64,000 bases of DNA from Marinimicrobium alkaliphilum (GCF_003259155.1 NZ_QGMQ01000003.1:62001-126000), one strand, 5' to 3'. Shown: positions 7,184 through 18,086, counted from the stretch's first letter. Numbers and translations are program-made. The notes: generated by a model from the letters alone, not told the origin.

Positions 7184-8995
7184 TTAGCGCTCATCGGCGG
7201 TCAGCGCCTGCAGTGCCCCGGTGACGTACACCAGGGGCGCATTCCAGTTGATCGCCACCTCGTTGGTGGAATAGCTGCACCAGTGATCGATAAACGACAG
7301 GGCTGGCAGGTTCGAGGGATATTCGTCCGCGCCGCAGTCATCCTGGACGCTGTTGTGTGGTCCCCCTAATACAAAGCCCGGTACCGGGTCCTCAATATCA
7401 TCCGCGTAGGATACCCGGTGGTGGGGGTCCATCACCTGCTGGAGTCCAAAGCCAGTGACAAAACTGTAGCCCGTGGGGTTACGGCCAAGCACGTAATCCA
7501 TTTTCTTGTGGGCCGCATCCAGGTATTCCCGGTTCTCGCTCAGGCGATAGGCCTGAATCAACATCATGGCCTGGTTGAGTGCATAGGAATTGCTGCCCCA
7601 GAAAAAATCCCCCGGCACATTCATGCCCAGGCGCCAGGCCGAGCCCCGCACCTGCGCCAACAACCCATCGCCCAAGGTCTGAAATCGGCCCTCGACCAAT
7701 GTTCGGTCAGCATCGGCAAGCTGATCCAGATGACCCGCGAGGCTCATCCACAACAACCCACCGGAATTTGACCAAGACGGAATGCCCACAGTCATGCGCT
7801 CCAGGTCGACCTGCTCGCGCCACTCCCGATCGCCGGTGGTCAGGTAGAGTTCCGTCGCGGCCCAGGCGCGCACCAGGTCGATATTGGCATTGCTGTAGGC
7901 GCCGGTGACTACATCCGGGTCGTAAACCTCGTTCATGGCATTCTGGTCGTAGCGCACATCCGGGTTGGCCTCTGCCCATTCCCAGGCATCTTTGGCGGCG
8001 GCCAGCATGCGCTCGGACACCTCACCAAAAACCTCGTCGTAGGGCGCATAGACCCGGCTAGCCATAGCCATGGTGGCCGCAAAGTTCAGGGTCGCCTCGG
8101 TGCCTTTGGCGACCATATAGCGGGTGGCGTCAGTGGTATGGGGCATCACCGCGTCGGCAAAGCGGGCGGTGGTCAGCTTGTGGTAAACCCCACCGTCGTA
8201 GGGGTCCTGCATCTCCAGCATCCACTCGAGGTTCCACCAGGACTCATGCAGGATATCCGGCGCGCCACCCTCTCCGCTTTCGGGAATGGTCAGGTCTTGC
8301 GCGGCATAATATGCCGGGAAATGCTCATACGCTGAGAGCAAGGCGTGCATGGTGATGCCGGAGTTGACGATGTACTTGTTGAAGTCACCCGCGTCGTACC
8401 AACCTTTGGGCGCCGACACGATGGTACCCGCCGGGCGGTCTTCAGTGGCCGCGGAGGGGTGAATCTCCACCTCCGTGTCCGGGTGCCCCGCCGGGCGCGC
8501 CCATTGGCCCGCGTGCTCGGGCAGCAGCTCCGTGCTGGCACGGTTGAAATAAAAGGCTTTCAGCGCGGCATCGTTGAGCGACCGGTAGGCCTCTGGCTGG
8601 ATCCTGAACACCTGCGATTCCCCCAGACCGGGAACCCGCAACCGGTATTCACCGGGCTCGGTCAGGTCGGAAAAGTCCGCGATCCGCACCTGTTGATCCG
8701 CCGGCGCCCAAACGGCAGCAATACTCAGGTCGCCGGTCAGCACCGGCTCGCCGGTTTCGGCATCAAGCACACTGAAACGCCCGTCGCCCTCATCCGGCAC
8801 CACGGCGAGCTTGGCGGCACCCGGCAAGAAGCCGACCTGATTGATACGAATCCGGGGCTCCACCTGATTGACATCGCTGTCATTACCGTTTGAAACTACC
8901 TCTGCGTCGCTCTCATCCGGACCATTGCCGGAGCAGGCCACCAACGCCAGGGATGCAAACCCGGCGACCCATGCTGTTACGGTATTTTTCATCAT
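7184..8995 (-). CDS. Glycoside hydrolase family 9 lipoprotein (cellulase/cellodextrinase type)
   Basis: The 603-residue product has lipobox LVAC (lipid Cys21) followed by a short acidic linker. Residues ~46-135 form the N-terminal Ig-like domain of GH9 enzymes (IRINQVGFLPGAAKLAVV). The catalytic (alpha/alpha)6 barrel follows. GWYDAGDFNKY carries the paired Asp residues (about D201 and D204, nucleophilic water). DPHHRVS is the GH9 His signature, and the C-terminal TNEVAINWN supplies the general acid Glu (about E579). The enzyme should invert beta-1,4-glucosidic bonds in cellulose, cellodextrin or mixed-linkage glucan at the outer membrane. A GAGG site precedes the ATG. Divergent transcription from the oxidoreductase gene leaves a 136-bp control region. 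Confidence 0.93.
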   Translation of the reverse strand: MMKNTVTAWVAGFASLALVACSGNGPDESDAEVVSNGNDSDVNQVEPRIRINQVGFLPGAAKLAVVPDEGDGRFSVLDAETGEPVLTGDLSIAAVWAPADQQVRIADFSDLTEPGEYRLRVPGLGESQVFRIQPEAYRSLNDAALKAFYFNRASTELLPEHAGQWARPAGHPDTEVEIHPSAATEDRPAGTIVSAPKGWYDAGDFNKYIVNSGITMHALLSAYEHFPAYYAAQDLTIPESGEGGAPDILHESWWNLEWMLEMQDPYDGGVYHKLTTARFADAVMPHTTDATRYMVAKGTEATLNFAATMAMASRVYAPYDEVFGEVSERMLAAAKDAWEWAEANPDVRYDQNAMNEVYDPDVVTGAYSNANIDLVRAWAATELYLTTGDREWREQVDLERMTVGIPSWSNSGGLLWMSLAGHLDQLADADRTLVEGRFQTLGDGLLAQVRGSAWRLGMNVPGDFFWGSNSYALNQAMMLIQAYRLSENREYLDAAHKKMDYVLGRNPTGYSFVTGFGLQQVMDPHHRVSYADDIEDPVPGFVLGGPHNSVQDDCGADEYPSNLPALSFIDHWCSYSTNEVAINWNAPLVYVTGALQALTADER

Positions 8996-9131
8996 TGCCT
9001 CACTGTTATTATCAACACTGCCGTTCGTTGACCGGCCTAAAGCCTTCTGGCCAAAGAGTCTATCAGACCTTTAGGCGCGGGCTCCAGAGGCCAAACACAA
9101 CCTTACACCCAATGGGCTCACGAGGATTACC

Positions 9132-10118
9132 ATGCAATCACCTTCCACCCCTCTGCGCTGGGGCATGATCGGGGCAGGCGACGTCGCCGAAGTCAAAAGC
9201 GGCCCCGCGCTCTACAAAACCGCCGGCTCAACGCTGGTAGCGGTGATGCGCCGCAACCCCGAGCGCGCCCAGGACTACGCCCGCCGTCACGGCGTCGAGC
9301 GCTGGAGCACCCGCGCGGAAGACATCCTCCAGGCGGAGGACATCGACGCGGTCTATATCGCGACACCACCGGACAGCCACAAAGACTACACCCTGGCCGC
9401 GCTCGCGGCGGGCAAACACGTTTATGTGGAAAAGCCCGTGGCCCTGAACACCCGCGAATGCGATGCCATGATGGCCGCCGAACAGGCGAGTACGGCCTCG
9501 GTCTGCGTCGCGCATTACCGGCGTTTTCTGCCCATTTTCGCGCGCATGAAGAGTCTGCTGGACAGCGGCGCCATCGGCCGGCCTCTGGTCGCGCGCCTGG
9601 ATATGCTGCAACCGGCGGGTTCGGACCTGATCGCGGCCAGCGACCAGAACTGGCGCGTGGACCCGGCGATTGCCGGGGGCGGCCTGTTTCACGATCTGGC
9701 GCCCCACCAACTGGATTTGTTGTTGCACTGGTTCGGGCCGGTGGTGCGCGCCAGCGGCTTCGGCATCAACCAGGGCGGCCACTATCCGGCCGATGATTGT
9801 GTTCACGGCTGGGCCGAACTGGCCCAGGGGGTGGCGTTTCAGGGACGCTGGCACTTCGCTATGCCCGAGACCGAGCGCCTTGACCTGTGCGAGATTATTG
9901 GCACTGAAGGCCGCCTGAGCATCAACTTTTTTGGCGAACAGTGCCTGACCCTGGACAACGGCGATGGGCAGCAGACCTTCCGCATACCCAACCCGCCCCA
10001 CATTCAGCAGCCGATGATTGAGCAGGTATTGCGCTACTGGCGCGAGGGCGGCGACAACCCCTGCAGCCTCGCGGAAGCCCGGGCAGTCACGGCCCTGATG
10101 GACGACTTTACCCGCTGA
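9132..10118 (+). CDS. Gfo/Idh/MocA-family NAD(P)-dependent oxidoreductase
   Basis: The 328-residue product has an N-terminal Rossmann domain (WGMIGAGDVAEVKSGPAL), the IATPPDSH motif and the diagnostic EKP triad (HVYVEKPVALN, about residues 95-105). A C-terminal substrate domain contains the conserved GGGLFHDLAPHQLDLL helix. Members oxidise or epimerise sugars and cyclitols. The position divergent from the GH9 gene suggests a sugar substrate, but this is inference. A GAGG ribosome site supports the start. The gene ends at a strong bidirectional terminator shared with pgk. Confidence 0.9.
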   Translation: MQSPSTPLRWGMIGAGDVAEVKSGPALYKTAGSTLVAVMRRNPERAQDYARRHGVERWSTRAEDILQAEDIDAVYIATPPDSHKDYTLAALAAGKHVYVEKPVALNTRECDAMMAAEQASTASVCVAHYRRFLPIFARMKSLLDSGAIGRPLVARLDMLQPAGSDLIAASDQNWRVDPAIAGGGLFHDLAPHQLDLLLHWFGPVVRASGFGINQGGHYPADDCVHGWAELAQGVAFQGRWHFAMPETERLDLCEIIGTEGRLSINFFGEQCLTLDNGDGQQTFRIPNPPHIQQPMIEQVLRYWREGGDNPCSLAEARAVTALMDDFTR

Positions 10119-10128
10119 ACCGACACAA

Positions 10129-10156
10129 AAAAGGCGGCCCCGAAGGGCCGCCTTTT
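10129..10156. terminator. Bidirectional intrinsic terminator
   Basis: A perfect 12-bp stem AAAAGGCGGCCC (10129-10140) / GGGCCGCCTTTT (10145-10156) with a CGAA tetraloop is flanked by A- and T-runs. It lies between the convergent oxidoreductase and pgk genes and can stop transcription in both directions. Confidence 0.93.
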
Positions 10157-10181
10157 GCTATCGCCATTGGCTGCGCTGGAC

Positions 10182-11357
10182 TCAGCCTTTGGCGCGCTGC
10201 TCCAGAATTTCTACCGCCGGCAGTTTTTTACCTTCTACAAACTCGAGGAAGGCACCGCCGCCCGTGGAAATGTAGGACACCTGATCTGCCAGCTGCCACT
10301 TGTCGATGGCGGCCAGGGTATCGCCACCACCGGCGACCGAGAAAGCCTCACTTTCGGCAATGGCCCGGGAAATGGCTTCGGTACCCTTGGAGAAGGCCTT
10401 GAACTCAAATACGCCACAGGGGCCGTTCCACAGAATGGTTTTGGCACCCTTGATGATGTTGGCCACCCGGGCAATGGTTTCCGGGCCGTAGTCGATGATT
10501 TCTTCATCGGTCTTGATCTCAGTCACTTTGCGCACTTCAGTGGCCGAGTCATCACGCCAGTCATCAAATCCGTCTTTGGTCACGCGCACGTCGGTGGCGT
10601 AGATGACCTCGGTGGTCTTGGTCAGGGCCTGAGCGACCGGAATCAGGTCCTTCTCGTGCAGGGAGTTGCCCACTTCGTTGCCGGCCGCGGCGACGAAGGT
10701 GTTGGAAATACCTCCGCCTACAACCAGGGTGTCAGCGATTTTGGACACGGCTTCCAGCACACCCAGCTTGGAAGACACCTTGGCGCCACCCACAATGGCC
10801 ACCAGCGGACGATCGGGGTTATCCAGAGCCTTGCCCAAGGCATCCAGCTCACCGGCCAGCAGCGGGCCGGCGCAAGCGATGGGTGCGTACTTGGCAACAC
10901 CGTGGGTAGAGGCCTGGGCGCGGTGCGCGGTGCCGAAAGCGTCCATGACGAAAACGTCGCACAGGGCCGCCATTTTCTTGGCCAGGGCATCGTCGTTGGC
11001 TTTCTCGCCGGCATTGAAGCGCACATTCTCCAGCAGGACCAGGTCGTGGTCGCCCATGTCCACACCGTCGACCCAGTCGCGAATCACCGGGATTTCACGT
11101 CCCAGCTTTTCACTCAGGTAGGTCGCTACCGGCGCAAGAGAGGCCGACTCGTCAAACTGGCCCTCCTCCGGACGCCCCAAGTGGGACATCACCATCACTT
11201 TGGCGCCTTTTTCCAGGGCCAGTTTCAAGCTCGGAATAACCGCATCCGGGCGCACGGTACTGGTAATCTTGCCGTCTTTCAGCGGCACATTCAGGTCTTC
11301 GCGGATCAGCACCCGCTTGCCGGACAAATCCTGGTCTTGCATGCGTTTTACGCTCAT
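10182..11357 (-). CDS. pgk: Phosphoglycerate kinase
   Basis: Transfers phosphate from 1,3-bisphosphoglycerate to ADP in glycolysis. The start at 11357 ([13 protein letters not shown]) has a GGAG site 8 nt upstream and gives 391 residues. An in-frame ATG 15 codons earlier (11402) adds non-family sequence. Hallmarks are [40 protein letters not shown] in the hinge and nucleotide region, [11 protein letters not shown], and the Gly-rich [10 protein letters not shown] and [10 protein letters not shown] near the C-terminus. It follows tkt on the same strand. In Pseudomonas an epd gene lies between the two, and it is absent here. Confidence 0.97.
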   Translation of the reverse strand: MSVKRMQDQDLSGKRVLIREDLNVPLKDGKITSTVRPDAVIPSLKLALEKGAKVMVMSHLGRPEEGQFDESASLAPVATYLSEKLGREIPVIRDWVDGVDMGDHDLVLLENVRFNAGEKANDDALAKKMAALCDVFVMDAFGTAHRAQASTHGVAKYAPIACAGPLLAGELDALGKALDNPDRPLVAIVGGAKVSSKLGVLEAVSKIADTLVVGGGISNTFVAAAGNEVGNSLHEKDLIPVAQALTKTTEVIYATDVRVTKDGFDDWRDDSATEVRKVTEIKTDEEIIDYGPETIARVANIIKGAKTILWNGPCGVFEFKAFSKGTEAISRAIAESEAFSVAGGGDTLAAIDKWQLADQVSYISTGGGAFLEFVEGKKLPAVEILEQRAKG

Positions 11358-11401
11358 GAAGAACTCCAATAGGTTATAAAAAGGGTTATGGGCCGGAAAC
11401 A

Positions 11402-11433
11402 ATTAACCCGACAACCGCAATCGTCGGGTTAAT
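11402..11433. other. 11-bp perfect stem-loop between tkt and pgk
   Basis: ATTAACCCGAC (11402-11412) and GTCGGGTTAAT (11423-11433) pair perfectly around a 10-nt loop, halfway between the tkt stop and the pgk start. No T-run follows on either strand. It is better read as an mRNA processing, stability or partial attenuation element of a tkt-pgk transcript than as a full terminator. Confidence 0.5.
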
Positions 11434-11488
11434 GATACCGCACCTGGGGCGACGCCTGGGCGCCTCCCCTGTCGCAGTCAATCGGGCC

Positions 11489-13486
11489 TTAAAGCAGGCT
11501 CTCTGCGGTCTTGGCAATGTTTTCAGCGGTAAAGCCGAAGTGCTTCATCAGGTCGCCACCCTTGCCGGACTCGCCAAAGGTGTCCAGGGACACAGTCGCG
11601 CCATCCAGGCCCACGTATTTGCGCCACTGATCGCCGTGCGCCGCTTCCACAGATACCCGCGCCTTGACGCTGCGCGGCAGCACCTGCTCCTGGTAATCCT
11701 TGCTCTGCTGATCGAACAGGCTGGTGCAGGGCATGGATACCACGCGCACCTTGCGGCCCTTATCGCTCAACAGATTGGCAGCGGCAACTGTCGGGTCCAC
11801 TTCCGAACCGGTGGCCATCAGAATCACCTCGGGCTCACCCTCGCAATCGCTCAGGATGTAACCGCCGCGGGCGATCGCCTCCACCTGCTCTGACGTACGA
11901 TCGAGGGCGTTCAAGCCCTGACGGCTGAACACCAGAACGCTCGGGTGATCCTTGCTCTCAATCGCCATCTTCCACGCGGTGGCGGTTTCAGCGGCATCAC
12001 AGGGACGCCAGATGTCGGAGTTCGGGGTCGCGCGCAGGGTCGCCATATGCTCGACCGGCTGGTGCGTCGGGCCATCTTCGCCCTGACCGATGGAGTCGTG
12101 AGTGTAGACGAAAATGTTCGGCAGCTTCATCAGCGCAGACATGCGCACGGCGTTGCGGGCGTAGTCCATGAACATCAGGAAGGTGGCGCCGTAGTGGATA
12201 AATCCACCGTGAGCGGTGATGCCGTTCATCATGGCGCTCATGCCAAACTCGCGCACACCGTAGTAAATGTAGTTGCCCGAGGCATCCTCTTTGGTGATCG
12301 GCGTGGAGCCGTCCCAGATGGTCAGGTTCGAGCCCGCCAGGTCGGCAGAGCCACCGAGCATTTCCGGCAACAGCTTGTTGTAGGCTTCGATGGACTTGAG
12401 CGAGGCCTTACGGCTCGGCATGGCCTCTTTCTTTTCCTGGCACTGTTTGATGAATTCGTTGGCCTTGGCGGCGAAATCGGTGGGCAGCTCGCGCTTGATC
12501 ACGCGGCGCTCAAATTCGGCGGCCAGCTCCGGGTGAGCCTGGCGGTAAGCGTCAAACTTCTCGTTCCAGCTCTTCTCAGTCGCCGCGCCCTTGGCTTTCG
12601 CGTCCCAGCCTTCGTAAACATCCGCCGGTACTTCGAAGGGGCCGTGCTCCCACTTCAACTGCTTGCGCACCAGGGCCACTTCATCGTCGCCCAGGGGCGA
12701 GCCGTGGGAGGCGTGACTGCCGGCTTTGTTCGGTGAACCAAAACCGATCACGGTCTTGCAGCAGATCAGCGTGGGCTTGGCGGTTTCCGCCTGCGCGGCT
12801 TCGATCGCGGCCTTGATCGCGGCCGGGTCGTGGCCGTCAACGTTGGGGATGACATGCCAGCCGTAGGACTCAAAACGCTTGGGCGTGTCGTCGGTAAACC
12901 AGCCTTCGACTTCACCGTCGATGGAGATGCCGTTGTCATCGTAGAAAGTGATCAGCTTGCCCAGACCCAAGGTACCGGCCAGAGAGCAGGCTTCGTGGGA
13001 GATACCTTCCATCAGGCACCCGTCGCCGGCAAACACGTAAGTGTAGTGGTCGACAATGTCATGGCCGTCGCGGTTAAACTGTGCCGCCAGGGTTTTTTCT
13101 GCCAGCGCCATACCAACGCCGTTGGCCAGGCCCTGGCCGAGCGGACCGGTGGTGGTTTCAACGCCCGGGGTGTAGCCCAGCTCCGGGTGACCCGGGGTCT
13201 TGGAGTGCAGTTGGCGGAAGTTTTTCAGCTCTTCCATCGGCAGGTCATAACCGCTCAGGTGCAACAGTGAGTACACCAGCATGGAGCCGTGGCCGTTGGA
13301 CAGAATAAAGCGGTCGCGGTCGGCCCAGTGGGGGTTCTGCGGGTTATGGTTGAGAAAGTCATTCCAGAGGACTTCCGCGATGTCCGCCATCCCCATGGGC
13401 GCACCCGGGTGACCACTGTTGGCTTTTTGAACGGCGTCGACAGCGAGAACGCGGATGGCGTTGGCAAGTTCAGTGCGTGAGGGCAT
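11489..13486 (-). CDS. tkt: Transketolase
   Basis: Thiamine-diphosphate enzyme moving two-carbon units between ketoses and aldoses in the pentose phosphate pathway. The 665 residues are full length. The N-terminal [31 protein letters not shown] carries the conserved His. [13 protein letters not shown] is the Mg/ThDP motif (about residue 155). The pyrimidine-binding domain has [17 protein letters not shown] and TYVFAGDG, and the C-terminal domain starts near 540. An AGGAG site precedes the ATG. It is divergent from the ArsR-type gene, and the 198-bp gap between them holds the palindrome at 13634-13657. Confidence 0.97.
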   Translation of the reverse strand: MPSRTELANAIRVLAVDAVQKANSGHPGAPMGMADIAEVLWNDFLNHNPQNPHWADRDRFILSNGHGSMLVYSLLHLSGYDLPMEELKNFRQLHSKTPGHPELGYTPGVETTTGPLGQGLANGVGMALAEKTLAAQFNRDGHDIVDHYTYVFAGDGCLMEGISHEACSLAGTLGLGKLITFYDDNGISIDGEVEGWFTDDTPKRFESYGWHVIPNVDGHDPAAIKAAIEAAQAETAKPTLICCKTVIGFGSPNKAGSHASHGSPLGDDEVALVRKQLKWEHGPFEVPADVYEGWDAKAKGAATEKSWNEKFDAYRQAHPELAAEFERRVIKRELPTDFAAKANEFIKQCQEKKEAMPSRKASLKSIEAYNKLLPEMLGGSADLAGSNLTIWDGSTPITKEDASGNYIYYGVREFGMSAMMNGITAHGGFIHYGATFLMFMDYARNAVRMSALMKLPNIFVYTHDSIGQGEDGPTHQPVEHMATLRATPNSDIWRPCDAAETATAWKMAIESKDHPSVLVFSRQGLNALDRTSEQVEAIARGGYILSDCEGEPEVILMATGSEVDPTVAAANLLSDKGRKVRVVSMPCTSLFDQQSKDYQEQVLPRSVKARVSVEAAHGDQWRKYVGLDGATVSLDTFGESGKGGDLMKHFGFTAENIAKTAESLL

Positions 13487-13633
13487 GTGGCTAGAAACTC
13501 CTGAATTTATCCGAAAATGAAAGGGCGCTACAGCAAAAACGCAGTATTGTAATACAAATAACCCCTAAAAATCAGCCGCTATTTTCCCTGAGTTACCCGG
13601 TCAGGTAAAGGGAAAGACTAAAAGTCATCTTAA

Positions 13634-13657
13634 CTATATCAAAAACTTTTGATATAG
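13634..13657. promoter_or_regulatory. Perfect 11-bp inverted repeat, probable operator of the ArsR-type regulator
   Basis: CTATATCAAAA (13634-13644) and TTTTGATATAG (13647-13657) are exact complements separated by AC. The repeat covers the -35 box of the promoter reading into the adjacent ArsR-family gene, a position suited to autorepression. It may also affect the divergent tkt. AT-rich dyads of this size are usual targets of winged-helix ArsR dimers. Binding itself is inferred. Confidence 0.7.
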
Positions 13658-13677
13658 GTTGCGTCTGTTGCTAGAAT
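13649..13677 (+). promoter_or_regulatory. Sigma70-type promoter giving a leaderless or near-leaderless mRNA
   Basis: TTGATA (13649-13654), a 17-nt spacer and TAGAAT (13672-13677) make a near-consensus promoter. A start site about seven bases after the -10 box would fall at 13684-13685, on the ATG itself. No Shine-Dalgarno sequence precedes that ATG. Confidence 0.6.
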
Positions 13678-13684
13678 CCGCACC

Positions 13685-14680
13685 ATGACTTTAGCCGCTG
13701 CAACAGACTCAGCCCTGCCGGTCGGGGATCTGACGGCCACGGCCAGCCTGCTCAAGGCGGCGGCGGACCCTTTGCGCCTGGATATCCTGCGCCTGCTCGC
13801 CCAGGACTCTTTTGGGGTGCTGGAGCTGTGCCAGCTGCTGACCATCAAGCAGTCGGGCATGAGCCACCACCTGAAAGTGCTGGCCAACGCCGGACTGGTG
13901 ACCTCCCGGCGCGAGGGCAACTCGATTTTTTACCGGCGCGCCTATTTCAGCGCCGACGACCCGCTCGCGGCCCTGCAACAGAGCCTGTTTGCGACCCTGG
14001 ACAACAACGCCTTGAGCGATGAGCGCGCCGAGGCCCTCGAACGTATCAGGGAAGAGCGCGCCCGGGCCTCCCAGGCGTTCTTTGCGAGTAATGTGCGTAA
14101 ATTCCGGGCCCAACAGGATTTGATCGCCAGCTACCCGGTGTACGCCGAGCAGGTGTCCCAGTTGCTCGCGGATACGCCTTTGCCCGGCCAGAAGCTGGCA
14201 CTGGAAGTCGGCCCGGGCGAAGGGGATTTTCTGGCGGTGCTCAGTGAGCGCTTTGAACGGGTGCTGGCGGTGGACAACTCCCCCATCATGCTGACCCGCT
14301 CGCGCGATCGGGTGAACACTCTGGGGCTGAACAATGTCGAGCTGGTGCTGGGCGATACCCGCAAGCTGCCCGAGCGCCAACTGGACGCGGATTGTGTGGT
14401 GCTCAATATGGTGCTCCACCACACGCCCTCACCGGCGGATATTCTGCGCGATATCAGTACCGCGCTGGCGCCGGGTGGGGCTTTGCTGATGACGGATTTG
14501 TGCCGCCACGAGCAAGCCTGGGCGCGGGAGGCGTGCGGGGATTTGTGGCAGGGATTTGAGCCGGAGGATTTGGGCCACTGGGCGCGGGAAGCCGGGCTGG
14601 TGGAAGGCCAAAGTGTGTACTTTGCCCTGCGCAACGGCTTCCAGATCCAACTACGACAATTTTTTAAGCCATCGAGGTAA
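13685..14680 (+). CDS. ArsR-family regulator fused to a SAM-dependent methyltransferase domain (SahR-like)
   Basis: The 331-residue product is a two-domain protein. Residues ~17-95 form an ArsR winged helix (DPLRLDILRLLAQ, then IKQSGMSHHLKVLANAGL as recognition helix, then RREGNSIFYRR wing). It has no Cys pair for metal sensing. Residues ~150-331 form a class I methyltransferase fold with the SAM site LALEVGPGEGDF, the acidic LAVDNSPIML and the VVLNMVLHHT motif. The position beside metK-ahcY-metF fits SahR-type regulators, known to control methionine and S-adenosylhomocysteine genes. The methyltransferase domain may act as the SAM/SAH sensor rather than as an enzyme. The ATG appears leaderless. 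Its stop codon overlaps the first arm of a fold-back repeat. Confidence 0.85.
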   Translation: MTLAAATDSALPVGDLTATASLLKAAADPLRLDILRLLAQDSFGVLELCQLLTIKQSGMSHHLKVLANAGLVTSRREGNSIFYRRAYFSADDPLAALQQSLFATLDNNALSDERAEALERIREERARASQAFFASNVRKFRAQQDLIASYPVYAEQVSQLLADTPLPGQKLALEVGPGEGDFLAVLSERFERVLAVDNSPIMLTRSRDRVNTLGLNNVELVLGDTRKLPERQLDADCVVLNMVLHHTPSPADILRDISTALAPGGALLMTDLCRHEQAWAREACGDLWQGFEPEDLGHWAREAGLVEGQSVYFALRNGFQIQLRQFFKPSR

Positions 14681-14916
14681 TCTTTCAGGCTTTTTCGAAT
14701 AGACGGTATACGGGTTGCGCCAGGGGCGCTACGCAAGCTGGGCCAGGAAGAGCGGCGACCGTGTTCTGAGACACGCAACGAGTACATCCATGTATGCTTG
14801 AAGTCGGCATCCATGCCTCCTACAGTCTCAGAACACGGTCGCCGCTCTCCCTTCACCGCTCCGCTTCCCCCTTCTGTTTTCTTTTCGACCCACTATTCGA
14901 AAAAGCCTGAAAGATT
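14679..14916. repeat. Nested fold-back repeat, copy 1 (short loop)
   Basis: The outer arms 14679-14702 and 14893-14916 are perfect 24-bp complements. Inside them, arms 14749-14772 and 14825-14848 are another perfect 24-bp pair enclosing a 52-nt loop. The loop contains GCTTGAAGTCGGC (14796-14808) and CCATGCCTCCTACAG (14811-14825), both shared in inverted orientation with the neighbouring element at 14933-15116. The outer arm begins inside the stop codon of the ArsR-methyltransferase gene. No coding sequence is visible in it. Confidence 0.85.
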
Positions 14917-14932
14917 GCCCCGATGGCCGGGA

Positions 14933-15116
14933 GGGATGAGGGGGTAAGGGGTGCGCGACTGTAGGAGGCATGGGTGAAGCCAAGTGTATGCAAAGCACTG
15001 CTTTGCGCTTGGCTGAACGCCCGTAGCCTATGCGAAGGGCCGGTCCGCTTGCGGCCGACTTCAAGCGTACAGGGACGTATTCACAGCGTGTCGCGCACCC
15101 CTTACCCCCTCATCCC
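14933..15116. repeat. Fold-back repeat, copy 2 (long loop), in the metK leader
   Basis: Arms 14933-14959 and 15090-15116 are perfect 27-bp complements around a 130-nt loop. The reverse complement of the loop starts and ends like the loop of copy 1 (GCTTGAAGTCGGC at 15054-15066 and CTGTAGGAGGCATGG at 14959-14973 on the complementary side). It carries about 78 extra bases in the middle, including smaller hairpins. The arm sequences of the two copies are unrelated. Its end lies 53 nt before the metK ATG, so the metK mRNA may carry this structure. Confidence 0.85.
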
Positions 15117-15169
15117 CTACCACCAAATTTTTATTCAATTCAGAGAAAAGAAGGCAGAAGGACACCCCT

Positions 15170-16324
15170 ATGGCTGAGTATTCTGTATTTACCTCCGAGT
15201 CCGTCTCCGAGGGTCACCCCGACAAAATGGCCGATCAGATCTCCGATGCGGTGCTGGACGCGATTTTGAAAGATGACAAAGACGCGCGCGTCGCGGTTGA
15301 GACCCTGGTCAAAACCGGTATGGCGATTGTCGCCGGCGAAGTGCGTACCTCCACCTACGTCGACCTGGAAGACCTGATCCGTCAGGTGATTCTCGACATC
15401 GGTTACGACTCCAGCGACGTCGGCTTTGACGGTGCCTCCTGTGCGGTACTCAATGCCATTGGCAAGCAGTCCGCCGATATCGCCGTGGGCGTGGACGAAG
15501 GAGACAACAAGGATCAGGGCGCCGGTGACCAGGGCCTGATGTTTGGCTACGCCTCCGACGAAACCGACGTGCTGATGCCAGCGCCGATTTATTTCTCGCA
15601 CCGACTGGTCGAACGCCAGGCCTACCTGCGTAAACAGGGTGTACTCACCTGGTTGCGTCCGGACGCCAAAAGCCAGGTAACCCTGCGCTACGAGAACGGC
15701 AAGCCGGTGGCGGTGGATGCGGTGGTGCTTTCCACCCAGCACGACCCGGGTATCAGCCAGGCGGATATTCGCGAAGCGGTCATGGAAGAGATCGTTCGCC
15801 ACGTGTTGCCGGCCGAGTGGCTGCACGCGGGGACCCAGTACCATATCAATCCGACCGGCCAATTCATCATCGGTGGCCCGGTGGGCGATTGCGGACTGAC
15901 CGGACGCAAGATCATCGTCGATACCTATGGCGGTATGGCTCGTCACGGCGGCGGCGCTTTCTCGGGTAAAGACCCGTCCAAGGTGGACCGTTCGGCGGCC
16001 TATGCCGGTCGTTACGTGGCCAAGAATATTGTCGCCGCTGGGCTCGCGGCCCGCTGTGAGATTCAGGTGTCCTACGCCATTGGTGTGGCCGAGCCGACTT
16101 CGATCTCGATCAACACCTTTGGCACCGGCAAACTGACCGACGAAGAAATTGCGGATCTGGTGCGCGAGCACTTTGACCTGCGGCCCAAGGGTTTGATCGA
16201 GATGCTCGATCTTAAGCGCCCGATTTACCGCGCGACGGCGGCCTACGGACATTTTGGGCGCGAGCTGCCGGAGTTTACCTGGGAAAAAACCGACAAGGCC
16301 GCGTTGCTTAAGAAGCATCTTTGA
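15170..16324 (+). CDS. metK: S-adenosylmethionine synthetase
   Basis: Makes SAM from methionine and ATP. The 384-residue length is typical. Motifs are [17 protein letters not shown] (ATP-binding His), [12 protein letters not shown] (about residue 120), and [19 protein letters not shown] (phosphate loop, about residue 260). The conserved C-terminal GHFGR-like [12 protein letters not shown] is also present. The start follows a GAAGGCAGAAGG purine stretch. The 490-bp gap before it is largely filled by two fold-back repeats. The gap after it (324 bp) holds four copies of a short palindrome and no gene. Together with ahcY and metF it forms a SAM-cycle block. Confidence 0.98.
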   Translation: MAEYSVFTSESVSEGHPDKMADQISDAVLDAILKDDKDARVAVETLVKTGMAIVAGEVRTSTYVDLEDLIRQVILDIGYDSSDVGFDGASCAVLNAIGKQSADIAVGVDEGDNKDQGAGDQGLMFGYASDETDVLMPAPIYFSHRLVERQAYLRKQGVLTWLRPDAKSQVTLRYENGKPVAVDAVVLSTQHDPGISQADIREAVMEEIVRHVLPAEWLHAGTQYHINPTGQFIIGGPVGDCGLTGRKIIVDTYGGMARHGGGAFSGKDPSKVDRSAAYAGRYVAKNIVAAGLAARCEIQVSYAIGVAEPTSISINTFGTGKLTDEEIADLVREHFDLRPKGLIEMLDLKRPIYRATAAYGHFGRELPEFTWEKTDKAALLKKHL

Positions 16325-16357
16325 CGGATGAGGTTTCTGTCAGGTTTGGAGTGACAC

Positions 16358-16591
16358 TGTCGGATTACGGCTACGCCTAATCCGACCTACTGGAGGCAAC
16401 GTGCCACTGGTTGGAATGGACGTACTTCTGTCGGATTACGGCTGCGCCTAATCCGACCTACTGGAGGCATCGTGCCACTGGTTGGAATGGACGCACATCT
16501 GTCGGATTACGGCTGCGCCTAATCCGACCTACTGGATGCGGCGTGCCGTTGTTTGAGTAGGTCGGATTAGCCCGCAGGGCGTAATCCGACA
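16358..16591. repeat. REP-like palindrome array between metK and ahcY (4 copies)
   Basis: The palindrome TGTCGGATTACG...CTAATCCGACCTAC occurs at 16358-16390, 16429-16461 and 16500-16532 in one orientation and at 16557-16591 inverted. The first three copies are exactly 71 bp apart, and the DNA between them is also repeated with few changes, so a whole 71-bp unit is tandemly duplicated. Each copy folds into a hairpin. No other signal is visible in this gap apart from the ahcY ribosome site. Confidence 0.92.
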
Positions 16592-16648
16592 AAACGCACC
16601 AAACGTTAAACGAATTTTTTGATCACCGCCCACGAGGGGAGAGACACC

Positions 16649-18049
<1,401 letters not shown>

Positions 18050-18060
18050 TCGAATTTACC

Positions 18061-18086
18061 GGCACCGCCCCTGCCAGGGCGGCGCC
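18061..18086 (+). other. Imperfect GC-rich hairpin between ahcY and metF
   Basis: GGCACCGCCC and GGGCGGCGCC (one A-C mismatch) can pair across a six-base loop directly after the ahcY stop and 21 nt before the metF start. No T-run follows. It is likely an intercistronic mRNA structure rather than a terminator. Confidence 0.4.

Noticed and set aside
9035-9076. GCCTAAAG/CTTTAGGC inverted repeat between the GH9 and oxidoreductase genes
   Set aside because: An 8-bp repeat with a 26-bp gap is weak, has no T-run, and has no second copy in the window to support an operator.
16592-16648. Possible SAH riboswitch before ahcY
   Set aside because: Only 57 nt separate the last palindrome from the ATG, and I could not find the conserved pseudoknot segments of the SAH riboswitch.
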